Shown here one piece after another: positions 6,539 through 14,399 of a stretch of DNA of 19,651 bases. Origin of the DNA: an uncultured Acetatifactor sp. (GTDB lineage Bacteria; Bacillota; Clostridia; Lachnospirales; Lachnospiraceae); contig CAJTXE010000001.1 in NCBI GenBank assembly GCA_910580225.1, positions 227,206 to 246,856 of the forward strand. Reading direction: 5' to 3'. How positions within the stretch are numbered: the stretch's first letter is position 1; every line of letters begins with the position of its first letter. The notes beneath the pieces were generated by a model, which worked only from the letters and a program-made list of their open reading frames with translations, was not told the origin of the DNA and did not search any database. The translations under genes were made by a program, and so were the position numbers.

Positions 6539-7693
6539 ATGGAAAAAGACGAAAAACTCAAAGCGTTGGATGCAGCCATCACTCATATCGAAAAACAGTT
6601 TGGAAAAGGGGCAGTGATGAAGCTGGGAGATCCCACAGCACAGATGAATGTGGAGACGATTCCCACCGGATCCTTAAGCCTTGACATAGCACTGGGACTG
6701 GGAGGAGTTCCCCGGGGAAGAATTATTGAGATATATGGTCCGGAATCCAGCGGTAAGACAACAGTTACCCTGCATATGGTGGCAGAAGTGCAGAAAATGG
6801 GGGGAATTGCCGGCTTTATAGACGCAGAACATGCCCTGGATCCTGTATATGCCAAAAATATCGGCGTGGATATTGACAATCTCTATATTTCCCAGCCCGA
6901 CAACGGAGAACAGGCTTTGGAGATTGCCGAGACCATGGTACGCTCCGGTGCCATCGATATCGTGGTAGTGGACTCTGTGGCAGCGCTGGTGCCGAAGGCA
7001 GAGATTGACGGAGACATGGGAGACAGTCATGTGGGCTTACAGGCACGTCTGATGTCGCAGGCATTGAGAAAGCTGACGGCAGTGATCAGCAAGTCCAATT
7101 GTGTGGTTGTATTCATTAACCAGCTTCGTGAAAAGGTAGGAGTCATGTTTGGAAGTCCGGAGACCACTACCGGCGGCCGGGCGTTGAAGTTCTATTCCTC
7201 AGTACGTCTGGATGTGAGACGTATCGAGGCGCTGAAACAGGGGGGCGAGGTAATCGGGAACCGAACTCGCGTCAAGATCGTTAAGAACAAAGTGGCGCCG
7301 CCTTTTAAAGAGGCCGAGTTTGATATTATGTTTGGTAAGGGAATCTCCAGGGAAGGGGATATTCTGGATCTGGCAGCAGAGCTGGACGTGATCGTAAAAT
7401 CCGGTGCCTGGTATGCTTATGAGGGAAATAAGATCGGTCAGGGCCGGGAGAATGCAAAACAGTATCTGCGAGATAATCCGGAGGTTTGCAAGGCTGTGGA
7501 TGAGAAGGTGCGTGCTCATTACGGGTTTGGTGAGCCGGGGAAGATAGGGACGGAAGTAAAAAGCGTGCTGAAGTCCGAGACGAAGAGCGGCTCCAAGTCA
7601 GGTAAAGGGAAGTCAGGGGGGAAAGCAGAGCCCAAGCAGGAGCCGGAAGTGATTCAGGATATTCCTCCTGAAGACGGCATGGAGCAGGCATAA
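6539..7693 (+). CDS. recA: DNA recombinase RecA
   Basis: RecA, 384 residues, forms filaments on single-stranded DNA, drives strand exchange and triggers LexA self-cleavage. The Walker A motif GPESSGKT (residues 67-74, K73) is intact, as are VVVDSVAALVPKAEIDG (Walker B and loop L1), NQLREKVGVMFGSPETTTGG (loop L2) and ALKFYSSVRLDVRR. After about residue 335 the tail is unusual: a Lys/Ser/Gly-rich segment followed by an acidic end, whereas E. coli RecA has a mainly acidic tail. AAGGAG (6525-6530) is 8 nt before the ATG. Two LexA boxes control it. recX follows after 126 nt. Confidence 0.98.
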   Translation: MEKDEKLKALDAAITHIEKQFGKGAVMKLGDPTAQMNVETIPTGSLSLDIALGLGGVPRGRIIEIYGPESSGKTTVTLHMVAEVQKMGGIAGFIDAEHALDPVYAKNIGVDIDNLYISQPDNGEQALEIAETMVRSGAIDIVVVDSVAALVPKAEIDGDMGDSHVGLQARLMSQALRKLTAVISKSNCVVVFINQLREKVGVMFGSPETTTGGRALKFYSSVRLDVRRIEALKQGGEVIGNRTRVKIVKNKVAPPFKEAEFDIMFGKGISREGDILDLAAELDVIVKSGAWYAYEGNKIGQGRENAKQYLRDNPEVCKAVDEKVRAHYGFGEPGKIGTEVKSVLKSETKSGSKSGKGKSGGKAEPKQEPEVIQDIPPEDGMEQA

Positions 7694-7819
7694 GGAAGAT
7701 AAGCTGGTCTTTCAGCTGATTCAAAAGAAACAGATTGTTGGGGGAAATCATGAATAAGGACAGACCAGGGTCTTTCGACAGATTCGAAGGAAGCAGGGGG
7801 CCGGGATACTGGGAGGGCT

Positions 7820-8452
7820 ATGGAAAGACTGCAGGCGGAATACGATAAGATGGTCACACAGATAGAAGAGATATCGAAAACACGCGTCAGAGTGTTTCTT
7901 GATGATGCATCTGCATTTGTAGTGTATAGAGGAGAGCTGCATTCCTTTCATATTCGGGAGGGGGAGGAGCTCAGCCAGGAGAGCTACAGGAGCATTATGG
8001 AAGAAGTTTTGCCCAGGCGGGCGAAGCTTCGCGCCATGAACCTTTTAAAATCCAGAGCGTATACGGTAAAGCAGCTTCACGATAAGCTGAAGGCAGGAGG
8101 TTATCCGGAGGAGATTATTGCGCAGGCTCTGAATTATGTAGGAAGCTATCGTTATACGGATGATTTACAATATGCAGTATCTTTTATACGGAATCAGACA
8201 GAGCGCCGAAGCCGCAGACGGATTGAGCTGGATCTCCTGGGAAGAGGAATCAGTCAGTCCGTGCTGGAGGAGGCTTGGGGTCTATGGGAGGAAGAGGGCG
8301 GTTTACAGGATGAAGAAGGGATGATTTCCTCGCTCCTGGAGAAAAAGGGCTTTGATCGGGAACATGCGGATCAAAAGCAAAGGCAGAGAATGTATGGCTT
8401 TTTGATGCGGAGGGGATTTCCCGCCGAGGCGGTACGGAGAGCAGTGCTGTAA
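7820..8452 (+). CDS. recX: RecX regulatory protein
   Basis: A 210-residue RecX, which binds RecA filaments and limits or modulates their activity. The tandem three-helix repeats are visible: the first around LLKSRAYTVKQLHDKLKAGG, the second around IRNQTERRSRRRIELDLLGRG, and a third near the C-terminus ending in MRRGFPAEAV. The first ~60 residues are a more variable N-terminal extension. Its place directly after recA fits co-transcription and SOS control. GGGAGG sits only 3 nt before the chosen ATG, a short spacing, so a slightly different start is possible. A 32-codon frame (7750-7848) overlaps this start. Confidence 0.88.
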   Translation: MERLQAEYDKMVTQIEEISKTRVRVFLDDASAFVVYRGELHSFHIREGEELSQESYRSIMEEVLPRRAKLRAMNLLKSRAYTVKQLHDKLKAGGYPEEIIAQALNYVGSYRYTDDLQYAVSFIRNQTERRSRRRIELDLLGRGISQSVLEEAWGLWEEEGGLQDEEGMISSLLEKKGFDREHADQKQRQRMYGFLMRRGFPAEAVRRAVL

Positions 8453-8531
8453 TCGTCTCATATTTTGTACAAATAGCACAATAAATAAGATGCAGTCAGA
8501 GATATTTTTTGCAAAATAGGGGCACTTCTAC

Positions 8532-8560
8532 TTGACATTATGTTAAATTGAGTTTAAAAT
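8532..8560 (+). promoter_or_regulatory. Sigma-A promoter of rny
   Basis: A perfect TTGACA (8532-8537) and TAAAAT (8555-8560, five of six) are 17 nt apart. Transcription would start near 8567, giving a leader of about 110 nt that holds the two hairpins. Confidence 0.8.
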
Positions 8561-8581
8561 AAGTCTGTTGTGTATTGCTTG

Positions 8582-8610
8582 TTAGAATGTTTTCATTACA
8601 TACATTCTAA
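8582..8610 (+). promoter_or_regulatory. rny leader hairpin 1
   Basis: TTAGAATGT (8582-8590) and ACATTCTAA (8602-8610) form a perfect 9-bp stem with an 11-nt loop. It lies in the predicted 5' untranslated region, about 15 nt after the transcription start. No T-run follows. Confidence 0.55.
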
Positions 8611-8614
8611 ATAA

Positions 8615-8637
8615 ACCATTTGGCTGTGCCATATGGT
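8615..8637 (+). promoter_or_regulatory. rny leader hairpin 2
   Basis: Arms at 8615-8624 and 8628-8637 pair over ten positions with one T-T mismatch and a TGT loop (inner arm TTGGC, outer arm ACCAT). It starts 5 nt after hairpin 1 and ends 24 nt before the ribosome binding site at 8661-8669. Confidence 0.55.
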
Positions 8638-8678
8638 GAAGTGTACAATGAAAATAGAATAAGGAGGTGCCCCTGTAG

Positions 8679-10226
8679 ATGCTTGAGATTATAATTACTG
8701 CAATTGTATCTGTGGCAATCACCGCAGTTGTGACCGCATATATCGTATTCAACTACCAGAAGAAGACAACGGAAGCAACCATTGGCAACGCTCAGGACAA
8801 GGCAAGAGAAATTATCGACGAAGCTCTTAAGGATGCAGAATCCAAAAAGCGTGAAGCGCTCCTGGAAGTGAAGGAAGAATCCATTCGTACCAAAAACGAA
8901 CTGGACAAGGAGATCAAGGAGCGCAGGGCTGAAGTGCAGCGCTCGGAACGCAGGATTCAGCAGAAGGAAGAGAATATCGATAAGAAGACAGAATCTCTTG
9001 AGAGGCGAGAGACAAATCTGGCAGCGAAGGAAGAGGCCTTGAACAAGGTTAAGGTCGAGGTTTCCAAGCTGAATGAGCAGCGCTTGCAGGAATTGGAACG
9101 AATTTCCGGATTAACCTCTGAACAGGCAAAGGACTACTTGTTGAAAATTGTTGAAGATGAAGTAAAACATGAAACGGCTGTGATAATCAAGGAAATGGAG
9201 AGTCGCGCCAAGGAAGAAGCAGACAAAAAGGCGAGGGATTATGTGGTGTCAGCTATCCAGAGATGTGCTGCTGACCATGTCTCTGAGACCACGATCTCTG
9301 TCGTACAGCTGCCAAACGATGAGATGAAGGGAAGAATCATTGGACGTGAGGGACGCAATATTCGTACCCTGGAGACCATGACCGGTGTGGATCTGATCAT
9401 AGATGATACGCCGGAGGCGGTGATTCTGTCAGGATTCGATCCCATCCGCCGGGAAGTGGCAAGAATCGCATTGGAAAAGCTGATTGTGGACGGACGTATT
9501 CACCCGGCAAGAATCGAAGAAATGGTGGAAAAGGCCCAGAAAGAAGTCGAGATTATGATCAAGGAAGAAGGAGAGGCAGCTACACTGGAAGTAGGTGTGC
9601 ATGGTATCCATCCTGAACTTGTAAGACTGCTGGGTAAGATGAAGTTCAGAACCAGCTATGGTCAGAACGCATTGAAACATTCTATCGAAGTGGCGCAGCT
9701 GTCAGGATTGCTGGCTGCGGAACTGGGACTGGACGTCAGAATTGCCAAACGTGCCGGACTGCTCCATGATATCGGTAAATCTGTTGATCATGAAATGGAA
9801 GGATCTCACATTCAGCTGGGTGTGGAACTGTGCAGGAGGTACAAGGAGAATGCTACAGTGATTAATGCTGTAGAATCTCATCATGGGGATGTAGAACCGA
9901 CATCACTGATTGCATGTATCGTACAGGCTGCAGATACTATATCGGCAGCAAGGCCGGGTGCAAGAAGAGAGACACTGGAAACGTATACCAGCAGGCTGAC
10001 AAAGCTGGAAGAAATAACAAACAATTTCAAAGGAGTAGACAAGTCTTTTGCTATTCAGGCAGGACGGGAAGTCCGTGTAATGGTAGTACCGGAGCAGATT
10101 ACAGATGCGGATATGGTTCTGTTGGCGCGTGATATTTCCAAGCAGATAGAAGCAGAATTGGAATATCCAGGACAGATCAAGATAAATGTGATCCGCGAAA
10201 GTCGTGTAATTGATTACGCAAAATAA
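8679..10226 (+). CDS. rny: Ribonuclease Y
   Basis: RNase Y, 515 residues (B. subtilis about 520), is the membrane-anchored endoribonuclease that starts mRNA decay in many Firmicutes. Residues ~3-25 form one transmembrane helix, and ~30-150 are a charged coiled coil rich in Lys, Glu and Arg. The KH RNA-binding domain carries GRIIGREGRNIR (218-229). The HD phosphohydrolase domain contains the metal-binding HD pair H363-D364 in LLHDIGKSVDHE and the preceding ALKHSIEVA. AAGGAGGTG (8661-8669) is the ribosome binding site. The gene has its own promoter, a structured leader and a strong terminator, so it is probably monocistronic; the leader may permit autoregulation. Confidence 0.97.
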   Translation: MLEIIITAIVSVAITAVVTAYIVFNYQKKTTEATIGNAQDKAREIIDEALKDAESKKREALLEVKEESIRTKNELDKEIKERRAEVQRSERRIQQKEENIDKKTESLERRETNLAAKEEALNKVKVEVSKLNEQRLQELERISGLTSEQAKDYLLKIVEDEVKHETAVIIKEMESRAKEEADKKARDYVVSAIQRCAADHVSETTISVVQLPNDEMKGRIIGREGRNIRTLETMTGVDLIIDDTPEAVILSGFDPIRREVARIALEKLIVDGRIHPARIEEMVEKAQKEVEIMIKEEGEAATLEVGVHGIHPELVRLLGKMKFRTSYGQNALKHSIEVAQLSGLLAAELGLDVRIAKRAGLLHDIGKSVDHEMEGSHIQLGVELCRRYKENATVINAVESHHGDVEPTSLIACIVQAADTISAARPGARRETLETYTSRLTKLEEITNNFKGVDKSFAIQAGREVRVMVVPEQITDADMVLLARDISKQIEAELEYPGQIKINVIRESRVIDYAK

Positions 10227-10236
10227 GAAAATTAGG

Positions 10237-10267
10237 AAAACGTCGTACATTTGTACGGCGTTTTTTT
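10237..10267 (+). terminator. Strong intrinsic terminator of rny
   Basis: A 12-bp stem with one G-U pair (arms 10237-10248 and 10253-10264, loop ATTT) is followed by seven T (10261-10267). Confidence 0.92.
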
Positions 10268-10333
10268 GCTGCATTTTTGTGCAGTTTCACTAATAGAACG
10301 CAAACTTTTTGGATAAATTTGTTATGTTGACTC

Positions 10334-10362
10334 TTGCATAGAAAGAAATCTTATAGTATGAT
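10334..10362 (+). promoter_or_regulatory. Sigma-A promoter of the aminotransferase gene
   Basis: TTGCAT (10334-10339) and TATGAT (10357-10362) are 17 nt apart. An overlapping alternative is TTGACT (10327-10332) with TATAGT (10352-10357) at 19 nt. Either would give a leader of about 115 nt. Confidence 0.6.
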
Positions 10363-10483
10363 ATTGCAGATGCATGATTGTATACGATGATACAATGCGG
10401 GTGGGTGCATTATTTTGAGAAAAAGCGTCCAATGACAGGGACAACAGCTGCTCTGTCTTCAGGCGTATCGGGTGGAGGATAAG

Positions 10484-11779
10484 ATGAGAGCATATCAGGA
10501 ACTGAGTAAAGCAGAGCTGCTTTCGCTGAAGGAAGAGCTTGAGAAGGCTTATGAAGAAGAAAAGGGAAAAGGTTTGAAACTGGATATGTCCAGAGGGAAG
10601 CCATCCGTGGCGCAGCTGGATATGGTGATGGACATCTTTAATGTTCTGAATTCCGATAGTGATATGACAAGCACGGAAGGTGTAGATGTCCGCAATTACG
10701 GTGTGCTGGACGGTCTTATAGAGGCCAAGCACATGATGGCGGATATCATGGGGATTTCAGCAGATCATGTGATTATATATGGCAATGCAAGTCTGAATAT
10801 CATGTATGACGCTGTTTCCAGTGCCATGACCCATGGAGTTATGGGATGCACTCCCTGGTGCAAGCTGGATCAGGTAAAGTTTCTCTGTCCGGTTCCAGGA
10901 TATGACAGGCATTTTTCCATCACACAGCATTTTGGGATCGAAATGATTCCGGTGCCTATGACACCCCAGGGGCCGGATATGGATATGGTGGAACAGCTCG
11001 TGGCAGAGGATGAGAGCATCAAGGGAATCTGGTGTGTGCCAAAATATTCCAATCCCCAGGGATATACCTATTCCGATGAGACGGTGAGAAGATTTGCCAA
11101 TCTGAAGCCGGCGGCAAAAGACTTCCGTATTTTCTGGGACAATGCTTATGCGGTGCATCATCTTTATGATGAGGAAGAGCATCAGGATAAAGTACTTGAG
11201 ATTCTGAGCGAATGCGAGAAAGCAGGAAATCCGGATATGGTATATGAATTTGCTTCCACCTCCAAGGTCAGCTTTTCCGGTGCAGGTGTGGCGGCAATTG
11301 CTTCTTCCAAGGGAAACCTGGACTGCATCAGGAAGACACTGACCATCCAGACTATCGGTTATGATAAGATCAATCAGCTGAGGCATGTACGGTACTTCAA
11401 GAATTTTGACGGCATTAAGGCCCATATGAGAAAACATGCGGCTTTGATGCGTCCCAAATTTGAGGCGGTGCTGAATTCTCTTCAGCGGGAGCTGGCAGGT
11501 ACGGGAATCGGAGAATGGACCAATCCCAATGGCGGTTATTTTATTTCTTTTGAATCCATGGAGGGCTGTGCCAAAGCCATCGTGGCAAAGTGTAAGGAAG
11601 CGGGGGTCACCCTCACCGGTGCCGGGGCCACATATCCTTACGGAAGGGATCCCAGGGACAGCAACATCCGCATTGCTCCTACTTATCCCACGCCGGAAGA
11701 ACTGGCGCAGGCTACGGATCTTTTTGTGCTGTGCGTCAAGCTGGTCAGCGTGGAGAAGCTTCTGGCGCAGATGGGATAG
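10484..11779 (+). CDS. PLP-dependent aspartate aminotransferase, subgroup Ic type
   Basis: A 431-residue fold-type I aminotransferase. It resembles the Asp_aminotransf (PF12897) family, long annotated as MocR-like but including aspartate aminotransferases of subgroup Ic; these have no DNA-binding domain. Family signs are LDMSRGKPS near the N-terminus, RNYGVLDGL, the CPVPGYDRH substrate-side loop, KYSNPQGYTYS, and FWDNAYAVHHL with the PLP-ring aspartate. The Schiff-base lysine is K261 in ASTSKVSFSGAG, and RIAPTYP near the C-terminus holds the carboxylate-binding arginine. The likely reaction is aspartate plus 2-oxoglutarate to oxaloacetate plus glutamate; the substrate is inferred from the family. 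ATG 10484 follows GGTGGAGG by 5 nt; a GTG at 10472 would overlap that site. The gene stands alone between rny and the sporulation genes. Confidence 0.85.
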   Translation: MRAYQELSKAELLSLKEELEKAYEEEKGKGLKLDMSRGKPSVAQLDMVMDIFNVLNSDSDMTSTEGVDVRNYGVLDGLIEAKHMMADIMGISADHVIIYGNASLNIMYDAVSSAMTHGVMGCTPWCKLDQVKFLCPVPGYDRHFSITQHFGIEMIPVPMTPQGPDMDMVEQLVAEDESIKGIWCVPKYSNPQGYTYSDETVRRFANLKPAAKDFRIFWDNAYAVHHLYDEEEHQDKVLEILSECEKAGNPDMVYEFASTSKVSFSGAGVAAIASSKGNLDCIRKTLTIQTIGYDKINQLRHVRYFKNFDGIKAHMRKHAALMRPKFEAVLNSLQRELAGTGIGEWTNPNGGYFISFESMEGCAKAIVAKCKEAGVTLTGAGATYPYGRDPRDSNIRIAPTYPTPEELAQATDLFVLCVKLVSVEKLLAQMG

Positions 11780-11879
11780 CAGTCAATGAGGCAGCTCCAT
11801 TGTTTCCGGAAGGAGCCGGGGAGGAAAGCGGAACTGGATAACGGAGAAACGTGAGAAGGGAACAAAGGTCGGAAAGGGT

Positions 11880-11906
11880 ATAGATAGAAGACGGGCCGCA
11901 TACAAT
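11880..11906 (+). promoter_or_regulatory. Sigma-E-like promoter of spoIIM
   Basis: The -10 CATACAAT (11899-11906) is an exact match to the sigma-E -10 consensus, with ATA 16 nt upstream as the minimal -35. Sigma-E acts in the mother cell, and spoIIM is a sigma-E gene in B. subtilis. Transcription would start near 11914, about 28 nt before the ATG. Confidence 0.7.
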
Positions 11907-11941
11907 GGAGTGGTATCATTTTTGAAGGGGCGGTGCGTCGG

Positions 11942-12541
11942 ATGCGTTTTACATGGAAGGAACTGAAAGCAGGACATAACACATTTCTGACATTTTTCTG
12001 TGTAGGCCTGCTGTTGGGAATACTTGCAGTGAATATGGGAAAGGGCATTCTGCTTGGGGATGGAGGAATGTTTGATGAATCCACCCTGTATCACCTGAAA
12101 TATATGACGGTGGACAGTAATGCCCTTTTTTGTTATATTCTGCGCAAGCGTATGGTCAGGATTGTGGGACTGGCGGTGTTGTCCACCACTTATCTGGGAC
12201 TGGTGGCATGCATGGGAGCTTCTTTTTGGTATGGCATGTCGGCAGGGGCGTTTTTGACGGCACTGACGGTACGATACGGCATTAAGGGGATTTTGCTGGC
12301 GGTTATCAGTATGTTTCCTCAGTACCTGATCTATTTACCTGTGGTGTTAACTCTGTTAGTCTGGTGTGAGGAGCTTTTCCGGGGCATTTATGTGAGAGGG
12401 GAGTATAGTGCAGCCGATAAGGGGTTTCTGGCGAGAAAAGCAGCAAAGCTTCTGGGAATAATTGTCGTCATGGTGATCGGCTGTCTCCTGGAAGGGTATC
12501 TCAATCCTTATCTTCTCATGAGTTTTTTAAAGATCTTCTGA
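11942..12541 (+). CDS. spoIIM: Stage II sporulation protein M
   Basis: A 199-residue polytopic membrane protein of the SpoIIM family (B. subtilis about 214). SpoIIM recruits the peptidoglycan hydrolases SpoIID and SpoIIP to thin the sporulation septum and drive engulfment. Five hydrophobic segments are visible, starting with TFLTFFCVGLLLGILAVNM. Family features include the glycine-rich region around YGIKGILLAVISMFPQYLIYLP and the C-terminal LLEGYLNPYLL. ATG 11942 is preferred; AAGGGG lies 11 nt upstream. A GTG at 11933 would be only 2 nt from it. A sigma-E-like promoter sits just upstream. No terminator separates it from spoVAB. Confidence 0.88.
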   Translation: MRFTWKELKAGHNTFLTFFCVGLLLGILAVNMGKGILLGDGGMFDESTLYHLKYMTVDSNALFCYILRKRMVRIVGLAVLSTTYLGLVACMGASFWYGMSAGAFLTALTVRYGIKGILLAVISMFPQYLIYLPVVLTLLVWCEELFRGIYVRGEYSAADKGFLARKAAKLLGIIVVMVIGCLLEGYLNPYLLMSFLKIF

Positions 12542-12557
12542 TTTTGAATTGGGATCA

Positions 12558-12588
12558 GGTATAAAAATCAGGATATTGCAGCATAATA
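12558..12588 (+). promoter_or_regulatory. Sigma-G-like promoter of the spoVA cluster
   Basis: GGTATA (12558-12563) and CATAATA (12582-12588) are separated by 18 nt. CATAATA is an exact match to the sigma-G -10 (CATAMTA), and GTATA fits the relaxed sigma-F/G -35. The B. subtilis spoVA operon is sigma-G dependent in the forespore. Sigma-F recognition cannot be excluded. Confidence 0.6.
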
Positions 12589-12704
12589 CAGGGCAGATAT
12601 ATCGTGGACTGCAGAGTAACGCGAATGTCTGCCGTTTTTTGGTACCTGCATGGAGAGAGCGGCGGCAGGCGGGCAATTGGGATAAGGAAAAGGGCGGCGG
12701 TAAG

Positions 12705-13184
12705 ATGAGGACTTTTTTTCTCCTGATAACAGGGATGAGCTATGGACTGCTGGCAGCGGCAGGGGTGTTTACCGTGTTGGTTGCAGTAGGTCTGGTACCG
12801 CGCTTTGCGGGTAAAACACATACGGCGGAGCAGGTATTATTGTACGAGGAAATGGTCATTTTTGGAACATTGACAGGATGTGTGCTGAGTATTTTTTCCA
12901 GATACTGCCAACTGGGAGCCTGGTGGCAGCGGCATTTTCCCGGAGCAGAACTGCTGCAGCAGGGAATCGGAGTGATTCTCCAGGCAGTTTTCGGGTTGTT
13001 TGCGGGGATGTTCGTCGGATGCCTGGCGCTGGCTATTGCGGAAATGCTGGACAGCATTCCCATTCTGACACGCCGGATTTCTTTTCGCCATGGACTTGGT
13101 CTTGTGATCATCAGTATGGCAGTGGGGAAAATATGCGGTTCCCTGTTGTACTTTTTGACAGAACTGCACCGCACGGCGGCATAA
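12705..13184 (+). CDS. spoVAB: Stage V sporulation protein AB
   Basis: A 159-residue membrane protein matching SpoVAB (B. subtilis about 141) in the segments GVFTVLVAVGLVPRF, GMFVGCLALAIAEML, IPILTRRI and AVGKICGSLLYF. SpoVA proteins sit in the inner forespore membrane and carry dipicolinic acid into the spore and out during germination. Five hydrophobic segments are visible. The frame is open further upstream, but no family-like sequence lies there. ATG 12705 is chosen because the conserved N-terminus begins there, after a weak AAGG/GGCGG ribosome-binding region. It comes before spoVAA here, the reverse of Bacillus. Confidence 0.88.
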   Translation: MRTFFLLITGMSYGLLAAAGVFTVLVAVGLVPRFAGKTHTAEQVLLYEEMVIFGTLTGCVLSIFSRYCQLGAWWQRHFPGAELLQQGIGVILQAVFGLFAGMFVGCLALAIAEMLDSIPILTRRISFRHGLGLVIISMAVGKICGSLLYFLTELHRTAA

Positions 13185-13239
13185 AAAGAGATATGGAATC
13201 CTCAATGGGGCGCTGACCTCAGGCCGGAAGGGAGTATCT

Positions 13240-13860
13240 ATGGCAAATACGACGGTTTATCTGAAGTGTGACAGAAATGTGGAGGTGCAGTCTGAGGACG
13301 TGTTTATGAATGATTTGGGCAGTCTGCGCTGTGCGGATCAGGTGACTGCAGCAAAGCTGAAGGCATTGAAAGTACATCATTTCGGAGCAGAAGAGGCGAA
13401 ACGCTGTGTTATCAGCAGTTTAAAGTTGGTGGAGCTGATGGAGGGTGTCTGTCCCAATCTCAGCGTGGAGATTGTGGGAGAACCGGATGTGCTGGTGGAA
13501 TGGATCAGTGTGGACAGGCATAAGGGATGGCAGCAGTGGCTGAAATGTGCATTGGTATGTCTGGTGAGCTTTTTCGGTACGGCTTTTACCATCATGGCAT
13601 ATCATAATGATGTAGGCATAAATGATGTGTTTACAGAAATATACAGAATGGTAATGAACCGGGAGCCACAGGGGCTGAATACACTGGAAGTGTCCTATTC
13701 AATCGGCTTAGCGGCCGGCATTATATTGTTTTTTAACCATGTGGGGGGCAGGAGGCTGACCAAAGATCCCACACCCATAGAAGTGGCCATGCGCAATTAT
13801 GAGGAAGATGTGGACAAGGCTCTGATCGCCACGGCAGGACGGGAAGGAAAGGAAATTTAG
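13240..13860 (+). CDS. spoVAA: Stage V sporulation protein AA
   Basis: A 206-residue SpoVAA, the same length as in B. subtilis. The soluble N-terminal domain (about residues 1-90) begins with VYLKCDRNVEVQSEDVFMNDL. Two transmembrane segments follow (about 99-122 and 147-167). The loop VFTEIYRMVMNREPQG and the segment SYSIGLAAGIILFFNHVGGRRLTKDPTPIEVAMRNYEEDVDK match the family closely. GGAAGGGAG (13226-13234) is 5 nt before the ATG. The domain is thought to help assemble the SpoVA dipicolinate channel. It lies between spoVAB and spoVAC, with gaps of about 50 nt on each side. Confidence 0.92.
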   Translation: MANTTVYLKCDRNVEVQSEDVFMNDLGSLRCADQVTAAKLKALKVHHFGAEEAKRCVISSLKLVELMEGVCPNLSVEIVGEPDVLVEWISVDRHKGWQQWLKCALVCLVSFFGTAFTIMAYHNDVGINDVFTEIYRMVMNREPQGLNTLEVSYSIGLAAGIILFFNHVGGRRLTKDPTPIEVAMRNYEEDVDKALIATAGREGKEI

Positions 13861-13910
13861 GTCATCTAAAGGCTGTTTGGAGACCGGCAAACGGAGAAAA
13901 GAGGTAGAGA

Positions 13911-14384
13911 ATGGAAGAGACAGGCAGTGAAAAAAAGCAGCAGCAAAAAGAGTACGAACAGTATGTCAAGCAGATAACCCCCACACATAATCTGTGGCTT
14001 CAGATGCTGAAAGCCTTTATCACAGGCGGGGTGATCTGCTGTATCGGACAGTTTATACTGAATTATGCAGGCAGTATGGGATTGGACAAGCAGACCGCTG
14101 CAAGCTGGTGTTCTTTGCTGCTGGTGTTTTTGTCTGTGGTGCTGACGGGATTTAATCTGTATCCAAAGATTGTAAAGTGGGGCGGTGCAGGCGCGTTGGT
14201 ACCCATTACAGGTTTTGCTAATTCTGTGGCAGCGCCTGCCATTGAATATCAGACTGAGGGACAGGTCTTCGGGATTGGCTGCAAGATTTTCACCATTGCC
14301 GGGCCGGTGATTCTGTATGGGATATTTTCCAGCTGGGTATTGGGGTTGATTTACTGGATTGGGAAGCTGACGGGTTTTATTTAA
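13911..14384 (+). CDS. spoVAC: Stage V sporulation protein AC
   Basis: A 157-residue SpoVAC, a core membrane component of the dipicolinic acid channel; B. subtilis SpoVAC is reported to be mechanosensitive. The hydrophilic N-terminus (about 25 residues) is followed by LKAFITGGVICCIGQFI, LTGFNLYPKIVKWGGAGALVPITGFANSVAAPAIEYQTEGQVFGIG and a last hydrophobic segment, all typical. In other spore formers spoVAC is normally followed by spoVAD and spoVAE. Here a strong terminator starts 16 nt after the stop codon, so those partners are absent from this operon. They may lie elsewhere in the genome. Confidence 0.93.
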   Translation: MEETGSEKKQQQKEYEQYVKQITPTHNLWLQMLKAFITGGVICCIGQFILNYAGSMGLDKQTAASWCSLLLVFLSVVLTGFNLYPKIVKWGGAGALVPITGFANSVAAPAIEYQTEGQVFGIGCKIFTIAGPVILYGIFSSWVLGLIYWIGKLTGFI

Positions 14385-14399
14385 CAATACTATCCTTTC

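Noticed and set aside
10757..11437. 226-codon minus-strand frame inside the aminotransferase gene
   Set aside because: Shadow of a well-supported gene; composition rich in His, Cys and Ile with no family features.
12549..12704. In-frame upstream extension of spoVAB
   Set aside because: It would start at a TTG in front of the sigma-G-like promoter, and the extra 52 residues do not resemble SpoVAB.
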